Of a stretch of 64,000 bases of DNA, positions 53,662 through 62,461 are shown in pieces (the first letter of the stretch is position 1; each line of letters opens with the position of its first letter). Location of the stretch: contig NZ_FPKU01000001.1 in NCBI RefSeq assembly GCF_900119845.1, positions 1,521,528-1,585,527 on the forward strand, written 5' to 3'. The stretch comes from Devosia enhydra (GTDB lineage: Bacteria > Pseudomonadota > Alphaproteobacteria > Rhizobiales > Devosiaceae). The translations under genes and the position numbers were made by a program. The notes under the pieces are model-generated. The model saw only the letters and a list, made by a program, of their open reading frames with translations, was not told the origin of the DNA and ran no database searches.

Positions 53662-53686
53662 AATGCGGGGCCACAAAAAAAGTTCC
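53662..53686 (-). promoter_or_regulatory. EcfG-like promoter of nepR-ecfG
   Basis: On the minus strand GGAAC (53686-53682), 16 nt, CATT (53665-53662), one base from the CGTT consensus. It gives a likely autoregulatory promoter about 150 nt before nepR. Confidence 0.5.
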
Positions 53687-53694
53687 GAGGCCAA

Positions 53695-53719
53695 GGAACG
53701 AATTTTATCGCAGCCCGTT
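53695..53719 (+). promoter_or_regulatory. EcfG-type promoter of phyR
   Basis: GGAAC (53695-53699), 16 nt, CGTT (53716-53719): an exact match 43 nt upstream of the phyR ATG, pointing away from nepR. It closes the feedback loop in which EcfG raises its own activator. Confidence 0.85.
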
Positions 53720-53762
53720 TCCCGCTGAGGTCAATCCTACCAAGGCGTCAAGGAGTCACTCG

Positions 53763-54557
53763 ATGACTTTATCTTCGCGGATCGCTCCGCACCTTCCCTA
53801 TCTGCGGCGTTTTTCGCGCGCGACCACCGGCTCGCAGACTTCCGGCGATGCCTATGTGGCCGCGACCCTTGAGGCCCTGATCGCTGACGTATCGATCTTC
53901 CCCGAAGCGTCCAACGATCGCATCGCGCTCTACAAGCTATTCTCGAAGCTGTTTACGTCCTCGGCCGTCGAAATCCCCGAGCCGATGACGACTTTTGCGT
54001 GGGAAAAGCGGGCCCAGGCCAATCTTGCCAATCTCGCCCCGCGCGCCCGGCAGGCCTTCCTGCTCGTGGCCGTCGAAGGCTTCAATCCGGCGCAGGCCGC
54101 TGAAATCCTCGATGTGTCGTCCGACGAGTTCTCCGGGCTGCTCGACGAGGCCTCCAACGACATCTCGCGTCAGGTTGCCACCGAGATCATGATCATCGAG
54201 GACGAGCCTCTGATCGCCATGGATATCGAGCAACTCGTCGAGAGCCTGGGCCATACCGTGGTCGGCGTGGCACGCACCCACAAGGAAGCGCTGGCGCTCT
54301 ACGGCAAGACCCAGCCGCGCATGATCCTCGCGGATATCCAGCTTGCCGATGGCTCGTCGGGCATCGATGCGGTCAACGACATTCTGTCGGATCATCCGCT
54401 GCCGGTGATCTTCATCACCGCCTTCCCCGAGCGCCTCCTCACCGGCGAGCGCCCGGAGCCGACCTTCCTCGTTACCAAGCCTTTCAATCCCGACATGGTG
54501 AAGGCGCTGATCAGCCAGGCGCTGTTCTTTGACGAAGGTTCGCGCGCCGCAGCCTAA
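53763..54557 (+). CDS. phyR: Stress response regulator PhyR
   Basis: 264 aa. Residues 1 to about 130 mimic EcfG (sigma-like domain, RQAFLLVAVEGFNPAQAAEIL), and residues about 140-264 form a receiver domain (IEDEPLIAMDIEQLVESLG, phosphoacceptor Asp191 in MILADIQLADG, TAFPERLL, VTKPFNPDMV). When phosphorylated, PhyR binds NepR and releases EcfG. GGAG precedes the ATG. A strong terminator follows. It faces nepR-ecfG divergently. Confidence 0.97.
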   Translation: MTLSSRIAPHLPYLRRFSRATTGSQTSGDAYVAATLEALIADVSIFPEASNDRIALYKLFSKLFTSSAVEIPEPMTTFAWEKRAQANLANLAPRARQAFLLVAVEGFNPAQAAEILDVSSDEFSGLLDEASNDISRQVATEIMIIEDEPLIAMDIEQLVESLGHTVVGVARTHKEALALYGKTQPRMILADIQLADGSSGIDAVNDILSDHPLPVIFITAFPERLLTGERPEPTFLVTKPFNPDMVKALISQALFFDEGSRAAA

Positions 54558-54580
54558 CGGCAGTAGTGGCGCAGTGGTTG

Positions 54581-54609
54581 ATGGCCGGGACCGAAAGTCC
54601 CGGCCTTTT
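54581..54609 (+). terminator. Intrinsic terminator after phyR
   Basis: GGCCGGGAC (54581-54589) pairs with GTCCCGGCC (54595-54603) with loop CGAAA, followed by TTTTTCTTT. The next EcfG promoter begins 14 nt later. Confidence 0.92.
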
Positions 54610-54622
54610 TCTTTCCGCATTT

Positions 54623-54648
54623 GGAACCGCCCAGATACTGAGCTCGTT
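54623..54648 (+). promoter_or_regulatory. EcfG-type promoter of DUF1328
   Basis: GGAAC (54623-54627), 17 nt, CGTT (54645-54648), an exact match 38 nt upstream of the DUF1328 ATG. Confidence 0.8.
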
Positions 54649-54686
54649 GTCAAGACAGAAATCATCACTGTCTGGGAGCAAAACAG

Positions 54687-54851
54687 ATGCTGTACTACGC
54701 CCTCGTCTTTCTCGTGATCGCGCTCATCGCCGGCGTTCTTGGCTTTGGCGGCATTGCCGGCGCTTCGGCCGGTATCGCGCAGATCCTGTTTTTTCTTTTT
54801 CTCGGCTTCCTGGTCATTTCGCTTATCGTCGGACTTGTCCGCCGCGCGTAA
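54687..54851 (+). CDS. DUF1328 (YtjA-like) small membrane protein
   Basis: 54 aa. Two helices: [20 protein letters not shown] and [18 protein letters not shown], with an Ala/Gly hinge [12 protein letters not shown] and basic end RRA. GGGAGC precedes the ATG. It has its own EcfG promoter and terminator, so it should be a single-gene stress transcript. The family is widespread in Proteobacteria, of unknown function. Confidence 0.93.
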   Translation: MLYYALVFLVIALIAGVLGFGGIAGASAGIAQILFFLFLGFLVISLIVGLVRRA

Positions 54852-54877
54852 GGTCTGACGCCGGTTGAAAGCAGTTC

Positions 54878-54909
54878 GGGCGGCCCGCCACTGGCAGGGC
54901 CGCCCTTTT
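54878..54909 (+). terminator. Intrinsic terminator after DUF1328
   Basis: GGGCGGCCC (54878-54886) pairs with GGGCCGCCC (54897-54905), loop of 10 nt, then TTTT. It makes the TTG at 54865 an unlikely start for the next gene. Confidence 0.88.
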
Positions 54910-54942
54910 CGTCCCCGCGTGTCGCGTACTGATGAGGATGAA

Positions 54943-55941
54943 ATGCGCAACGGTGCGATCGATCTCGGCCAGGCGGCGCGCATGCGCGCCCTTACCACGG
55001 CCCTCCAGGTCCGCCATGTTGGGGTCCAGCATCACAGGCTCGATGTCATCTGCGATTTTTCCGAGAACCTGCCGCCGCACTGGCCGGCCACAGAGCCGCT
55101 TGGGCGCACGGATGCCGAGCTTTACAATGCCGATCTGGCGGAGCGGCTGACGGCGCTGCGCGTCGACGTGCTCAGTGACCAGCTCGCCCGCACCACAGAG
55201 GTCCACTGCCAGAATTCGGGCCGCGCCCGCACCTTCGAGGTGGCGATGTCGCCCGATATCGACGGCGAGGGCGCGCTTGTGGGGCTCATCAGCACCATCA
55301 CCGATATCACGGTCGAGCGTGAGCGCGAGCATGCGATCGCCAATCTCTTGCGCGAAGTCAGCCACCGCTCGCGCAACCTGCTCGCCATCGTCCAGTCCAT
55401 CGCCATGCAGACCGGGACGCATTCGGGCAGCATGCAGGACTTTCTCGACAAGTTCCGCGGCCGCCTGCAAGCCCTTGCAGGCACGCAGGATCTGGTCACC
55501 GACACCAACTGGCGCGGTGCGCTTCTGCGCGACCTGGTAATCGGGCAGATCAGTCGGCTGGGCAGCGGATCGAATTCCATTTCGCTCAAGGGCGATGATG
55601 TGATGCTGGGGCCCAATGCCGCACTGCATGTGGGGCTGGCGCTGCACGAGCTTGCGACCAACGCCGTTTTGCACGGCGCGCTTTCGACCGATCCGGTCGG
55701 CACCGTCGCGATAACAGCAAGGCTCCTGCCGCGACCCTCCGCCTTCGAGACCCTCGAACTGGTCTGGACAGAGCGCAACCCCGGACCGCGGCCATCGGCG
55801 GGGCACAGGCCGCGTCGCTTCGGCATGCTGATCCTTGATCGCATCGTGCCCGATGCCGTGGGCGGATCGGCCGAATTCAGCATCGACAAGGATCAGGTGC
55901 GCTACCGGCTCAGCATTCCCGCCGACCAGATTGCCAGCTGA
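54943..55941 (+). CDS. HWE histidine kinase with PAS-like domain
   Basis: 332 aa from ATG at 54943 (GAGGA upstream). Residues about 20-130 form a PAS-like sensor domain ending VGLISTITDITVERERE. The kinase core has VSHRSRNLLAIVQSIAMQTG (His141), N-box LALHELATNAVLHGALS and WTERNPGPRP (WxE). Cytosolic. Its place between phyR and the sRNA candidate suggests it feeds or tunes the stress response; the other two kinases lie at 47.6 and 50.4 kb. Confidence 0.88.
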   Translation: MRNGAIDLGQAARMRALTTALQVRHVGVQHHRLDVICDFSENLPPHWPATEPLGRTDAELYNADLAERLTALRVDVLSDQLARTTEVHCQNSGRARTFEVAMSPDIDGEGALVGLISTITDITVEREREHAIANLLREVSHRSRNLLAIVQSIAMQTGTHSGSMQDFLDKFRGRLQALAGTQDLVTDTNWRGALLRDLVIGQISRLGSGSNSISLKGDDVMLGPNAALHVGLALHELATNAVLHGALSTDPVGTVAITARLLPRPSAFETLELVWTERNPGPRPSAGHRPRRFGMLILDRIVPDAVGGSAEFSIDKDQVRYRLSIPADQIAS

Positions 55942-56028
55942 CCTGCCGCGTCCAGGCCAGCTGGTCATCGGTTCAACATCCGGACAAAAGACCAATCGAA
56001 ACTTGGCGCTTGGGCGACACACCGCCCC

Positions 56029-56056
56029 AAAAAGAAAAGCCCCGCCGTAGCGGGGC
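56029..56056 (-). terminator. Intrinsic terminator of the minus-strand transcript
   Basis: GCCCCGC / GCGGGGC with a 4-nt loop (56039-56056), followed on the minus strand by TTTTCTTTTT. On the plus strand the hairpin is followed by ATTCTGG, so it works best for minus-strand transcription, where no protein gene is annotated. Confidence 0.8.
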
Positions 56057-56243
56057 ATTCTGGTCGATACCGATCTCGCTGCCGGAGCAATCCGGATGCC
56101 GGTCTTTCGTAACCCGGATCCTGCCGGGTTCATCTGCGTCGACGACGCCGTTCAGCCTCTTGGCGGGCCTTGATGCGGAGACCGCAGATCTTTTGCCTGC
56201 TTGTCTCCGTATGAGCCACCGGTTGGTGCGCTGGCGGCGTCCC
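56030..56243 (-). ncRNA. Candidate EcfG-dependent structured small RNA
   Basis: The predicted minus-strand transcript runs from about 56243 to 56030 in an empty intergenic region. It starts about 7 nt after an exact EcfG -10 element (56250-56274) and ends in a hairpin with T-tract. Four hairpins are read from the sequence: CGGAGAC/GTCTCCG (56176-56209) with inner stem GCAG/CTGC, AACCCGG/CCGGGTT (56111-56130), CCGGA/TCCGG (56082-56095) and the terminator. Caulobacter GsrN is the known model of a general stress sRNA; similarity to it was not tested. A short basic ORF overlaps the region but begins before the promoter's -10. Size about 210 nt. Confidence 0.5.
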
Positions 56244-56249
56244 TCCTGA

Positions 56250-56274
56250 AACGGGGCGGATGGCGTGTGGTTCC
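56250..56274 (-). promoter_or_regulatory. EcfG-type promoter for the sRNA candidate
   Basis: On the minus strand GGAAC (56274-56270), 16 nt, CGTT (56253-56250), an exact consensus match. It is in the gap 40-60 nt before the plus-strand amino-acid ABC gene and points away from it. Confidence 0.6.
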
Positions 56275-56334
56275 ATCGCCGCTCCCGCATGAAAATGCTG
56301 GACAAGCCGGTATGTGGCAGATTTGCATGCGCTC

Positions 56335-57129
56335 ATGATCAGCGCCGCCAATTCATCCGCACAGCCGCCCCTGCTCCAGCTCGAGGACATCCACAAATCC
56401 TTCGGGACGCTGGAGGTGCTGCGCGGCATCTCGCTCACCGCCGGCGAGGGCGAGGTCGTCGCGCTCATCGGCTCGTCCGGCTCGGGCAAATCGACGCTCC
56501 TGCGCTGCATCAACCTGCTCGAGGTGCCCGATCGCGGACGCGTCGTGATCGGCGGAGAGGCTGTCGCCATGACGAGCGAGGGCCCGCATCGCCGTGCTGC
56601 CGATGAAAAGCAGCTGCGGCGCATCCGCTCGGGCATCGGCATGGTCTTCCAGTCGTTCAATCTCTGGAGCCATATGAGCGTGCTCGACAATGTCATGGCC
56701 GCGCCCTTGCAGGTGCAGGGCCGCGAGAAAGCCGAAGTGCGCGAGGAGGCCCTCGCCATGCTCGAGAAAGTCGGCATTGCGCAAAAGGCCGACGCCTTCC
56801 CGGCCCAGCTCTCTGGGGGCCAGCAGCAGCGCGCCGCCATCGCCCGGGCGCTTTGCATCAATCCGCGCCTCATGCTGTTCGATGAGCCGACCTCGGCGCT
56901 CGACCCCGAACTCGAGGGTGAGGTGCTGCGCGTCATCCGCCTGCTCGCCGAGGAAGGTCGCACCATGGTGCTCGTCACCCACGACATGGAGTTCGCCCGG
57001 TCGGTGGCGCGTCGAGCGGTCTTCCTCCACGAAGGCCTGATCGAGGAGGAAGGCCCGGTTCGAGAGGTCTTCGGCGCGCCGCGTTCGGAGCGTCTCCAAC
57101 GCTTTCTTGCGGCCGGACAGCATGCCTGA
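56335..57129 (+). CDS. Polar amino acid ABC transporter ATP-binding protein (HisP/GlnQ type)
   Basis: 264 aa from ATG at 56335; a GTG at 56314 would add seven residues, and neither has a clear ribosome-binding site. Walker A GSSGSGKST near residue 47, MVFQSFNLWSHMSVLDNVM, signature LSGGQQQRAAIARAL, Walker B MLFDEPTSALDPE, H-loop VTHDMEFARSVARR. It is the ATPase of an amino-acid importer whose binding protein and two permeases follow. Confidence 0.94.
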   Translation: MISAANSSAQPPLLQLEDIHKSFGTLEVLRGISLTAGEGEVVALIGSSGSGKSTLLRCINLLEVPDRGRVVIGGEAVAMTSEGPHRRAADEKQLRRIRSGIGMVFQSFNLWSHMSVLDNVMAAPLQVQGREKAEVREEALAMLEKVGIAQKADAFPAQLSGGQQQRAAIARALCINPRLMLFDEPTSALDPELEGEVLRVIRLLAEEGRTMVLVTHDMEFARSVARRAVFLHEGLIEEEGPVREVFGAPRSERLQRFLAAGQHA

Positions 57130-57167
57130 TTTGACCAAACGGTAAAATGCGTTAGCCTTGCGTCAAG

Positions 57168-57216
57168 CCGGCACAAAGCCGGCGACAACCACAAGCCCGG
57201 CGACAGGCCGGCGCAC
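57168..57216. repeat. Four spaced copies of CCGGC-type motif in the ABC leader
   Basis: CCGGCACA (57168), CCGGCGACA (57179), CCGGCGACA (57197) and CCGGCGCAC (57208) are spaced 11, 18 and 11 nt apart. They lie between the ATPase stop and the binding-protein ATG, just after TTGACC at 57131-57136. They could be a regulator's tandem site or slippage. Confidence 0.4.
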
Positions 57217-57232
57217 GAACAGGGAAGCACTG

Positions 57233-57985
57233 ATGAAGACACTCCTCCTTTCCGGCCTCGCGCTCGCGATGCTCACCGTCGGGGCCTCGGCCCAGACCGT
57301 CCGGCTCGGAACCGAAGGGGCCTATGAGCCCTGGAATTTCATGGATGCCAACGGCCAGGTCGCCGGCCTCGATATCGACGTGGGCAACGAACTCTGCCAG
57401 CGCGCCGGGCTCACCTGCGAGTGGGTGATCAATGACTGGGATACCATCATCCCGAACCTTCTGGCCGGCAATTACGATGCCATCCTCGCCGGCATGTCGA
57501 TCACCGAAGAGCGCCAGCAGAGCATTGATTTTACCGCAGATTACTCCCCGCCGGACGTGTCGCGCTACATGGTGCTGACCGGTACGACGATCGATTTCGA
57601 CTCCCTGCAGAACGTCCGCATCGGCGTTCAGTCCAACACCATCCAGGCCGGCTATGCTGGCGACAACCTGGCTCAGGGGAACACCATCGTCTCGTTCGAG
57701 CAGGCGCCGCAGGCCCTGGCCGATCTCTCGGCCGGATCGATCGACGTGATCCTTGCCGACGAATCCTATGTGACCGAGATCGTTGCCAACTCCTCGGGCG
57801 GCTTTGAACTGGTCGGGCCCGAAGTCGAGGTCGGCGGCGGTGTCGGGGCCGGGCTGCGCAAGTCCGACACCGAGCTCAAGGCCAAGCTCGACGAGGCGCT
57901 GGCCGCCGCAAAGGCCGATGGCACCATCGATTCCCTCATCGCCAAGTGGTTCCCGCAGCGCGAAGGTCCGTTCTACCTCAACTAA
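57233..57985 (+). CDS. Polar amino acid ABC transporter substrate-binding protein
   Basis: 250 aa. The signal peptide ends GASAQ; the mature domain begins TVRLGTEGAYEPWNFMDANG and holds the ligand motif LDIDVGNELCQRAG and DAILAGMSITEERQQSIDFT. It is a family-3 periplasmic protein, in the lysine/arginine/ornithine or octopine class by pattern only. AGGGAAG precedes the ATG. It is third in a conserved order ATPase, binding protein, permeases, hydrolase. Confidence 0.92.
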   Translation: MKTLLLSGLALAMLTVGASAQTVRLGTEGAYEPWNFMDANGQVAGLDIDVGNELCQRAGLTCEWVINDWDTIIPNLLAGNYDAILAGMSITEERQQSIDFTADYSPPDVSRYMVLTGTTIDFDSLQNVRIGVQSNTIQAGYAGDNLAQGNTIVSFEQAPQALADLSAGSIDVILADESYVTEIVANSSGGFELVGPEVEVGGGVGAGLRKSDTELKAKLDEALAAAKADGTIDSLIAKWFPQREGPFYLN

Positions 57986-58039
57986 GCGGGTTTACGCGCT
58001 CAGGGGCCGGCACGCCGGCCTCTTTTCTGCGGGGGCAAG

Positions 58040-58891
58040 ATGGTCGATCTGCTGCCGGCCTGGCTGGCCGATGGTCTGGGCGATGAGGCGCTGTTCTGGT
58101 TCGGCTATCTCACCGATGGCCGGCACCTCGCCTGGTATTCGAGTGTGCAGTTCACGCTGATCGCCGCTCTGCTGGGCGGGCTCTGCGCGCTCGGCTTCGG
58201 GCTTCTCGGCGCCGGAATGGTCGGCAGCCGCGCCCTTCCTGTGCGGCTTTTCGGCAAGGCCTATGTCAATATGGTGCGCGGCGTGCCCGACGTGCTGTTC
58301 TTCCTCTTTTTCCCCCTCGCTTTCGAGCAGGGGGTGGAATGGATGGCGAGCAGCGTCATCTGCTCGCCCGAAGATATAGCCGCCAACCCGGGCCGCTGGC
58401 CGCCCTGCCCTGCGGCGAACTGGATCCTGGGCACGTGGGAATATCTCCTGCTCGCCAGCGTCTCGCTCGGCATCGTCTATGGCGCCTTTACCGCCAATGT
58501 CATCCACGGCGCCCTCAACGCGGTGCCGCGCGGCCAGATCGAGGCGGCGCGCGCCTATGGGTTTTCCGCTTCGCAGGTGTTCTGGCGGATCCGTGTCCGG
58601 CAGATGTGGATCTACGCGCTGCCCGGGCTTTCCAATGTCTGGCTGCTGCTGATCAAGGCGACCGCGCTTTTGTCGCTCCTGCAGATCGTCGACATCGTCT
58701 CATGGGCCGGCCGGCTGGGCGCGCCCAACTTTACCCCCAGCGCCGGGCTCGTCCACCCCGACTGGCGCTGGTACTACTACCTCGTCCTCCTGCTGTTTTA
58801 CGTGCTGCTGACCTTCCTCTCCGAGAAGGGCTTTGCCGCCCTCACCCGCTGGGCCGGGCGCGGCATGGCAGTGGCGGAGGCGCGGGCATGA
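58040..58891 (+). CDS. Polar amino acid ABC transporter permease 1
   Basis: 283 aa, several membrane helices. The EAA loop reads QIEAARAYGFSASQVFWRIR near residue 170 and LIKATALLSLLQIVDIV is the HisQ/OccQ signature. The stop overlaps the next permease by 4 bp. It forms the membrane channel with its partner. Confidence 0.93.
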   Translation: MVDLLPAWLADGLGDEALFWFGYLTDGRHLAWYSSVQFTLIAALLGGLCALGFGLLGAGMVGSRALPVRLFGKAYVNMVRGVPDVLFFLFFPLAFEQGVEWMASSVICSPEDIAANPGRWPPCPAANWILGTWEYLLLASVSLGIVYGAFTANVIHGALNAVPRGQIEAARAYGFSASQVFWRIRVRQMWIYALPGLSNVWLLLIKATALLSLLQIVDIVSWAGRLGAPNFTPSAGLVHPDWRWYYYLVLLLFYVLLTFLSEKGFAALTRWAGRGMAVAEARA

Positions 58892-59634
58892 ACCTTCTCG
58901 ATGCCATCTTCGCCGATATCGCGCTCATGGCGCGGCCGGCGCTGTTCAACATCTATTTCGCCTTTGCCGCCATTCCGCTGGGCTTCCTGTTCGCGGTGCT
59001 GCTGGCTTTGGGCAAGGCCTCGCACAACCGGCTGACCTCGGCCTTCAGCCGGGGCTATATCTACGCCTTTCGCGGCTCGCCGTTCTTCATCCAGCTCTTC
59101 ATGATCTATTCGCTGGTGCTCTCGCTCAACATTCCGCTCTGGCGGCCCTGGGGCATTAGCTGGCTGATGCTGTCGCCGCTGTTCCTTGGCCCGGCCATCC
59201 TGATGCTGAACACGGCGGCCTATACCGCTGAAATCCTCTACGGGGCGCTGCGCACCATTCCCAAGGGCGAGGTCGAGGCGGGTCGCGCCTTCGGCATGAG
59301 TCGGCTCCAGCAGTTCCGCTTCGTGACCTGGCCGCACATGATCCGCATCGCCTGGCCGGCCTATACGAACGAAGTGGTCTTCCTCTTCCATGCCACGGCG
59401 CTCGTCTATTTCACCCTGCCCGTCATCGACAACCAGCAGGATCTGATGAACAAGGCGCGCGAACTCTTCGAGCGCGACTACAACGTCTTCCTGCATTTCT
59501 CCGTGGCAGCGGGTTATTTTCTCGCCATCTCGCTGGTGATCTTCTTCATCTTCAGGCGCATCTATCGCCGGCTGATGGCTCACCTGCCCGCCGAGCCCGA
59601 CCGCCGCATCCGCTACGCCCCCCGCTGGCTCTGA
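58888..59634 (+). CDS. Polar amino acid ABC transporter permease 2
   Basis: 248 aa. SRGYIYAFRGSPFFIQLFMIYS is the HisM-type start of the core; the EAA loop is EVEAGRAFGMSRLQQFRFV near residue 130, then VVFLFHATALVYFTLPVID. It starts with the ATGA overlap and ends 6 nt before the M14-like hydrolase gene. Confidence 0.93.
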   Translation: MNLLDAIFADIALMARPALFNIYFAFAAIPLGFLFAVLLALGKASHNRLTSAFSRGYIYAFRGSPFFIQLFMIYSLVLSLNIPLWRPWGISWLMLSPLFLGPAILMLNTAAYTAEILYGALRTIPKGEVEAGRAFGMSRLQQFRFVTWPHMIRIAWPAYTNEVVFLFHATALVYFTLPVIDNQQDLMNKARELFERDYNVFLHFSVAAGYFLAISLVIFFIFRRIYRRLMAHLPAEPDRRIRYAPRWL

Positions 59635-59640
59635 GGCTTC

Positions 59641-60783
59641 ATGACGCTCTCTCCCATCTCCCTCGCCATTTCAGGCGATGCCCCCGGCAGCTGGACCGAG
59701 CTGACCCTCTTCCGCTTCGGACCGCCGGATGCGCGACGGAAGGTCTATCTGCAGGCCGGCATGCATGCCGACGAGCAGCCCGGCATGCTCATCCTCCACC
59801 ACCTTCTGCCTCTGCTCGCACAGGCGGAAGCCGAAGGCCGCCTCTCCGCCCGCTTTTCGGTGGTGCCCATGGCCAATCCGCTCGGCATGGCCCATGTGCT
59901 CCACCGCACCCATATGGGCCGCTACGACCTCGGCACCGGGGTCAATCACAACCGGCGCTGGCCCGATCTCTTCGCGATGATCGGGGAAACGGTCGCGCCG
60001 CTGCTGGGCGCTGATCCCAAGGCCAACATCGCAGCGATCCGCAATGCAATTGCCGAATGGCTCGACACCCAGTCGCCTGCCTCAGCCGGCCAGCAGATGC
60101 GCCTTGCGCTCCTGCGCGAAGCCCATGACGCCGATTATGTGCTCGACCTTCACTGCGACGATGAGGCCCTGCCCCATATCTTCACCGCCCCCGAATGCGC
60201 CGCGCCGATGCACAAGCTGGCCGGCTGGATGGGCGGCGCCTATACCCTGACCGCCGCCGACAGCGGCGGCTTCTCCTTCGATGAAATGCTGCCGCAGCTC
60301 TTTCGCCTGCTGGCAAAGGCGCATCCGGACAAGCCGATCCCCATCCAGCCCGTCGCGGCGACGCTCGAATATCGCGGCCGCGCCGACACCTTCGATGCGT
60401 TGGCGCAAAAGGATGCCGAGGGTCTTATCGGCTTTTTCGTCGGAGAGGGGCTGATCGCCGCCGATCCTGTGACCCTGCCCGAGCCTGCACCTGCCCCGCT
60501 GCCGCTCGACGCGACCGAGATCGTGCGGGTCGATGCACCCGGTCTCGTCGCTTATCGCGTCGGCCTGGGTGATCGGGTTAAAAAGGGCGATATCATCGCC
60601 GACCTGGTCGCGCTCTCGGGCCCTGAGGCCTTCATCGCCCGTACGCCCATCCGCGCCGGCACTGACGGCATCATCATTTCCCGGCTTACCCAGAAATACG
60701 CCCGACGCGGAACGAGCATCGCCAAGATCGTCGGCGAAACCCCTCTTCCCGGCCGCGTCGGCGGATATCTGCTCGAAGATTAG
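59641..60783 (+). CDS. Succinylglutamate desuccinylase/aspartoacylase-family (M14-like) metallohydrolase
   Basis: 380 aa. Zinc ligands and fold: GMHADEQPGMLILHHLL, NPLGMAHVLHR, GVNHNRRWPD, VLDLHCDDEALPHIF and the catalytic-Glu block VAATLEYRGRADTF. It would hydrolyse an N-acyl or amide bond of an amino acid. Its place at the end of the amino-acid ABC operon suggests it processes the imported compound, as DoeB- and AstE-like enzymes do. The stop overlaps the etfA stop by 4 bp on the other strand. Confidence 0.88.
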   Translation: MTLSPISLAISGDAPGSWTELTLFRFGPPDARRKVYLQAGMHADEQPGMLILHHLLPLLAQAEAEGRLSARFSVVPMANPLGMAHVLHRTHMGRYDLGTGVNHNRRWPDLFAMIGETVAPLLGADPKANIAAIRNAIAEWLDTQSPASAGQQMRLALLREAHDADYVLDLHCDDEALPHIFTAPECAAPMHKLAGWMGGAYTLTAADSGGFSFDEMLPQLFRLLAKAHPDKPIPIQPVAATLEYRGRADTFDALAQKDAEGLIGFFVGEGLIAADPVTLPEPAPAPLPLDATEIVRVDAPGLVAYRVGLGDRVKKGDIIADLVALSGPEAFIARTPIRAGTDGIIISRLTQKYARRGTSIAKIVGETPLPGRVGGYLLED

Positions 60784-61709
60784 AGCGCTTCGGTCAATTC
60801 CGGCACCAGCGTGAAGATATCGCCCACAAGGCCGTAATCGGCGAGGGCGAAGATCGGCGCATTGGGGTCGGAGTTGATGGCGACGATGACCTTGGCATCC
60901 TTCATGCCGGCCAGGTGCTGGATGGCGCCAGAGATGCCGCAGGCGATGTAGAGATCGGGGGCGACGACCTTGCCGGTCTGGCCCACCTGCCAGTCATTGG
61001 GCGCGTAGCCGGCATCGACGGCGGCGCGGCTCGCGCCGATGGCCGCGCCGAGCTTGTCGGCCAGCGGCAGCATCAGGGCATCGAACTTCTCCTTGCTTCC
61101 GAGCGCGCGGCCGCCGGAGACAACGATGCGCGCGGCAGCGAGTTCGGGGCGTTCGGAGCGGGCGACCTCGTCGCTGACATGGCGGCTGAGCCCGGGATCG
61201 GCGGCGGCCGGAACCGTGTCGATGGGCGCCGCCTCACCTGCGCCGGCCGCATCGAAGGCGGTGGTGCGCACGGTGAGCACGCGGATGGTATCGGAGGTCT
61301 CGACCGTCTCGATGGCGTTGCCGGCATAGACCGGCCGCTTGAAGGTGCTGGGCGAAACCACCGTCACGATATCGGAAACCTGCATGACGTCGAGCAATGC
61401 GGCGACGCGCGGCAGGAGGTTCTTGCCGGTAGTAGTGGCCGCCGCGACCACCGCGTCATAACGCTCGGCGAGCCCGACGATAAGGGCGGACACCGGCTCG
61501 GCCAGCTGGGCGGCAAGGCTGGCATCGTCGGCCAGCAGCACGCGCTCGACACCCTCGAGACGGGCGGCGGCATCGGCGACGGCGGCGCAGCCGGCGCCTG
61601 CGACGAGGATGTGGACCGGCTGGCCGAGGGCGCGCGCGGCCGTCAGGGCATGGGCGGTCTGGGCGTTGAGCACTTCATTGTCGTGCTCGGCGATGAGAAG
61701 TGTCGTCAT
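60780..61709 (-). CDS. etfA: Electron transfer flavoprotein, alpha subunit
   Basis: 309 aa. The C-terminal FAD-binding block is [21 protein letters not shown] followed by [20 protein letters not shown], the classic ETF alpha signature; the N-terminal half has [20 protein letters not shown]. It carries electrons from acyl-CoA and other dehydrogenases to ETF-quinone oxidoreductase. It is 2 nt behind etfB in an operon. Confidence 0.97.
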   Translation of the reverse strand: MTTLLIAEHDNEVLNAQTAHALTAARALGQPVHILVAGAGCAAVADAAARLEGVERVLLADDASLAAQLAEPVSALIVGLAERYDAVVAAATTTGKNLLPRVAALLDVMQVSDIVTVVSPSTFKRPVYAGNAIETVETSDTIRVLTVRTTAFDAAGAGEAAPIDTVPAAADPGLSRHVSDEVARSERPELAAARIVVSGGRALGSKEKFDALMLPLADKLGAAIGASRAAVDAGYAPNDWQVGQTGKVVAPDLYIACGISGAIQHLAGMKDAKVIVAINSDPNAPIFALADYGLVGDIFTLVPELTEAL

Positions 61710-61711
61710 GA

Positions 61712-62461
<750 letters not shown>

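Noticed and set aside
56130-56276. 48-aa basic minus-strand frame with GGGAG before its ATG
   Set aside because: Its ATG lies in the -35 box of the predicted EcfG promoter, so the main transcript would not include it. It remains the best alternative explanation if the RNA starts earlier.
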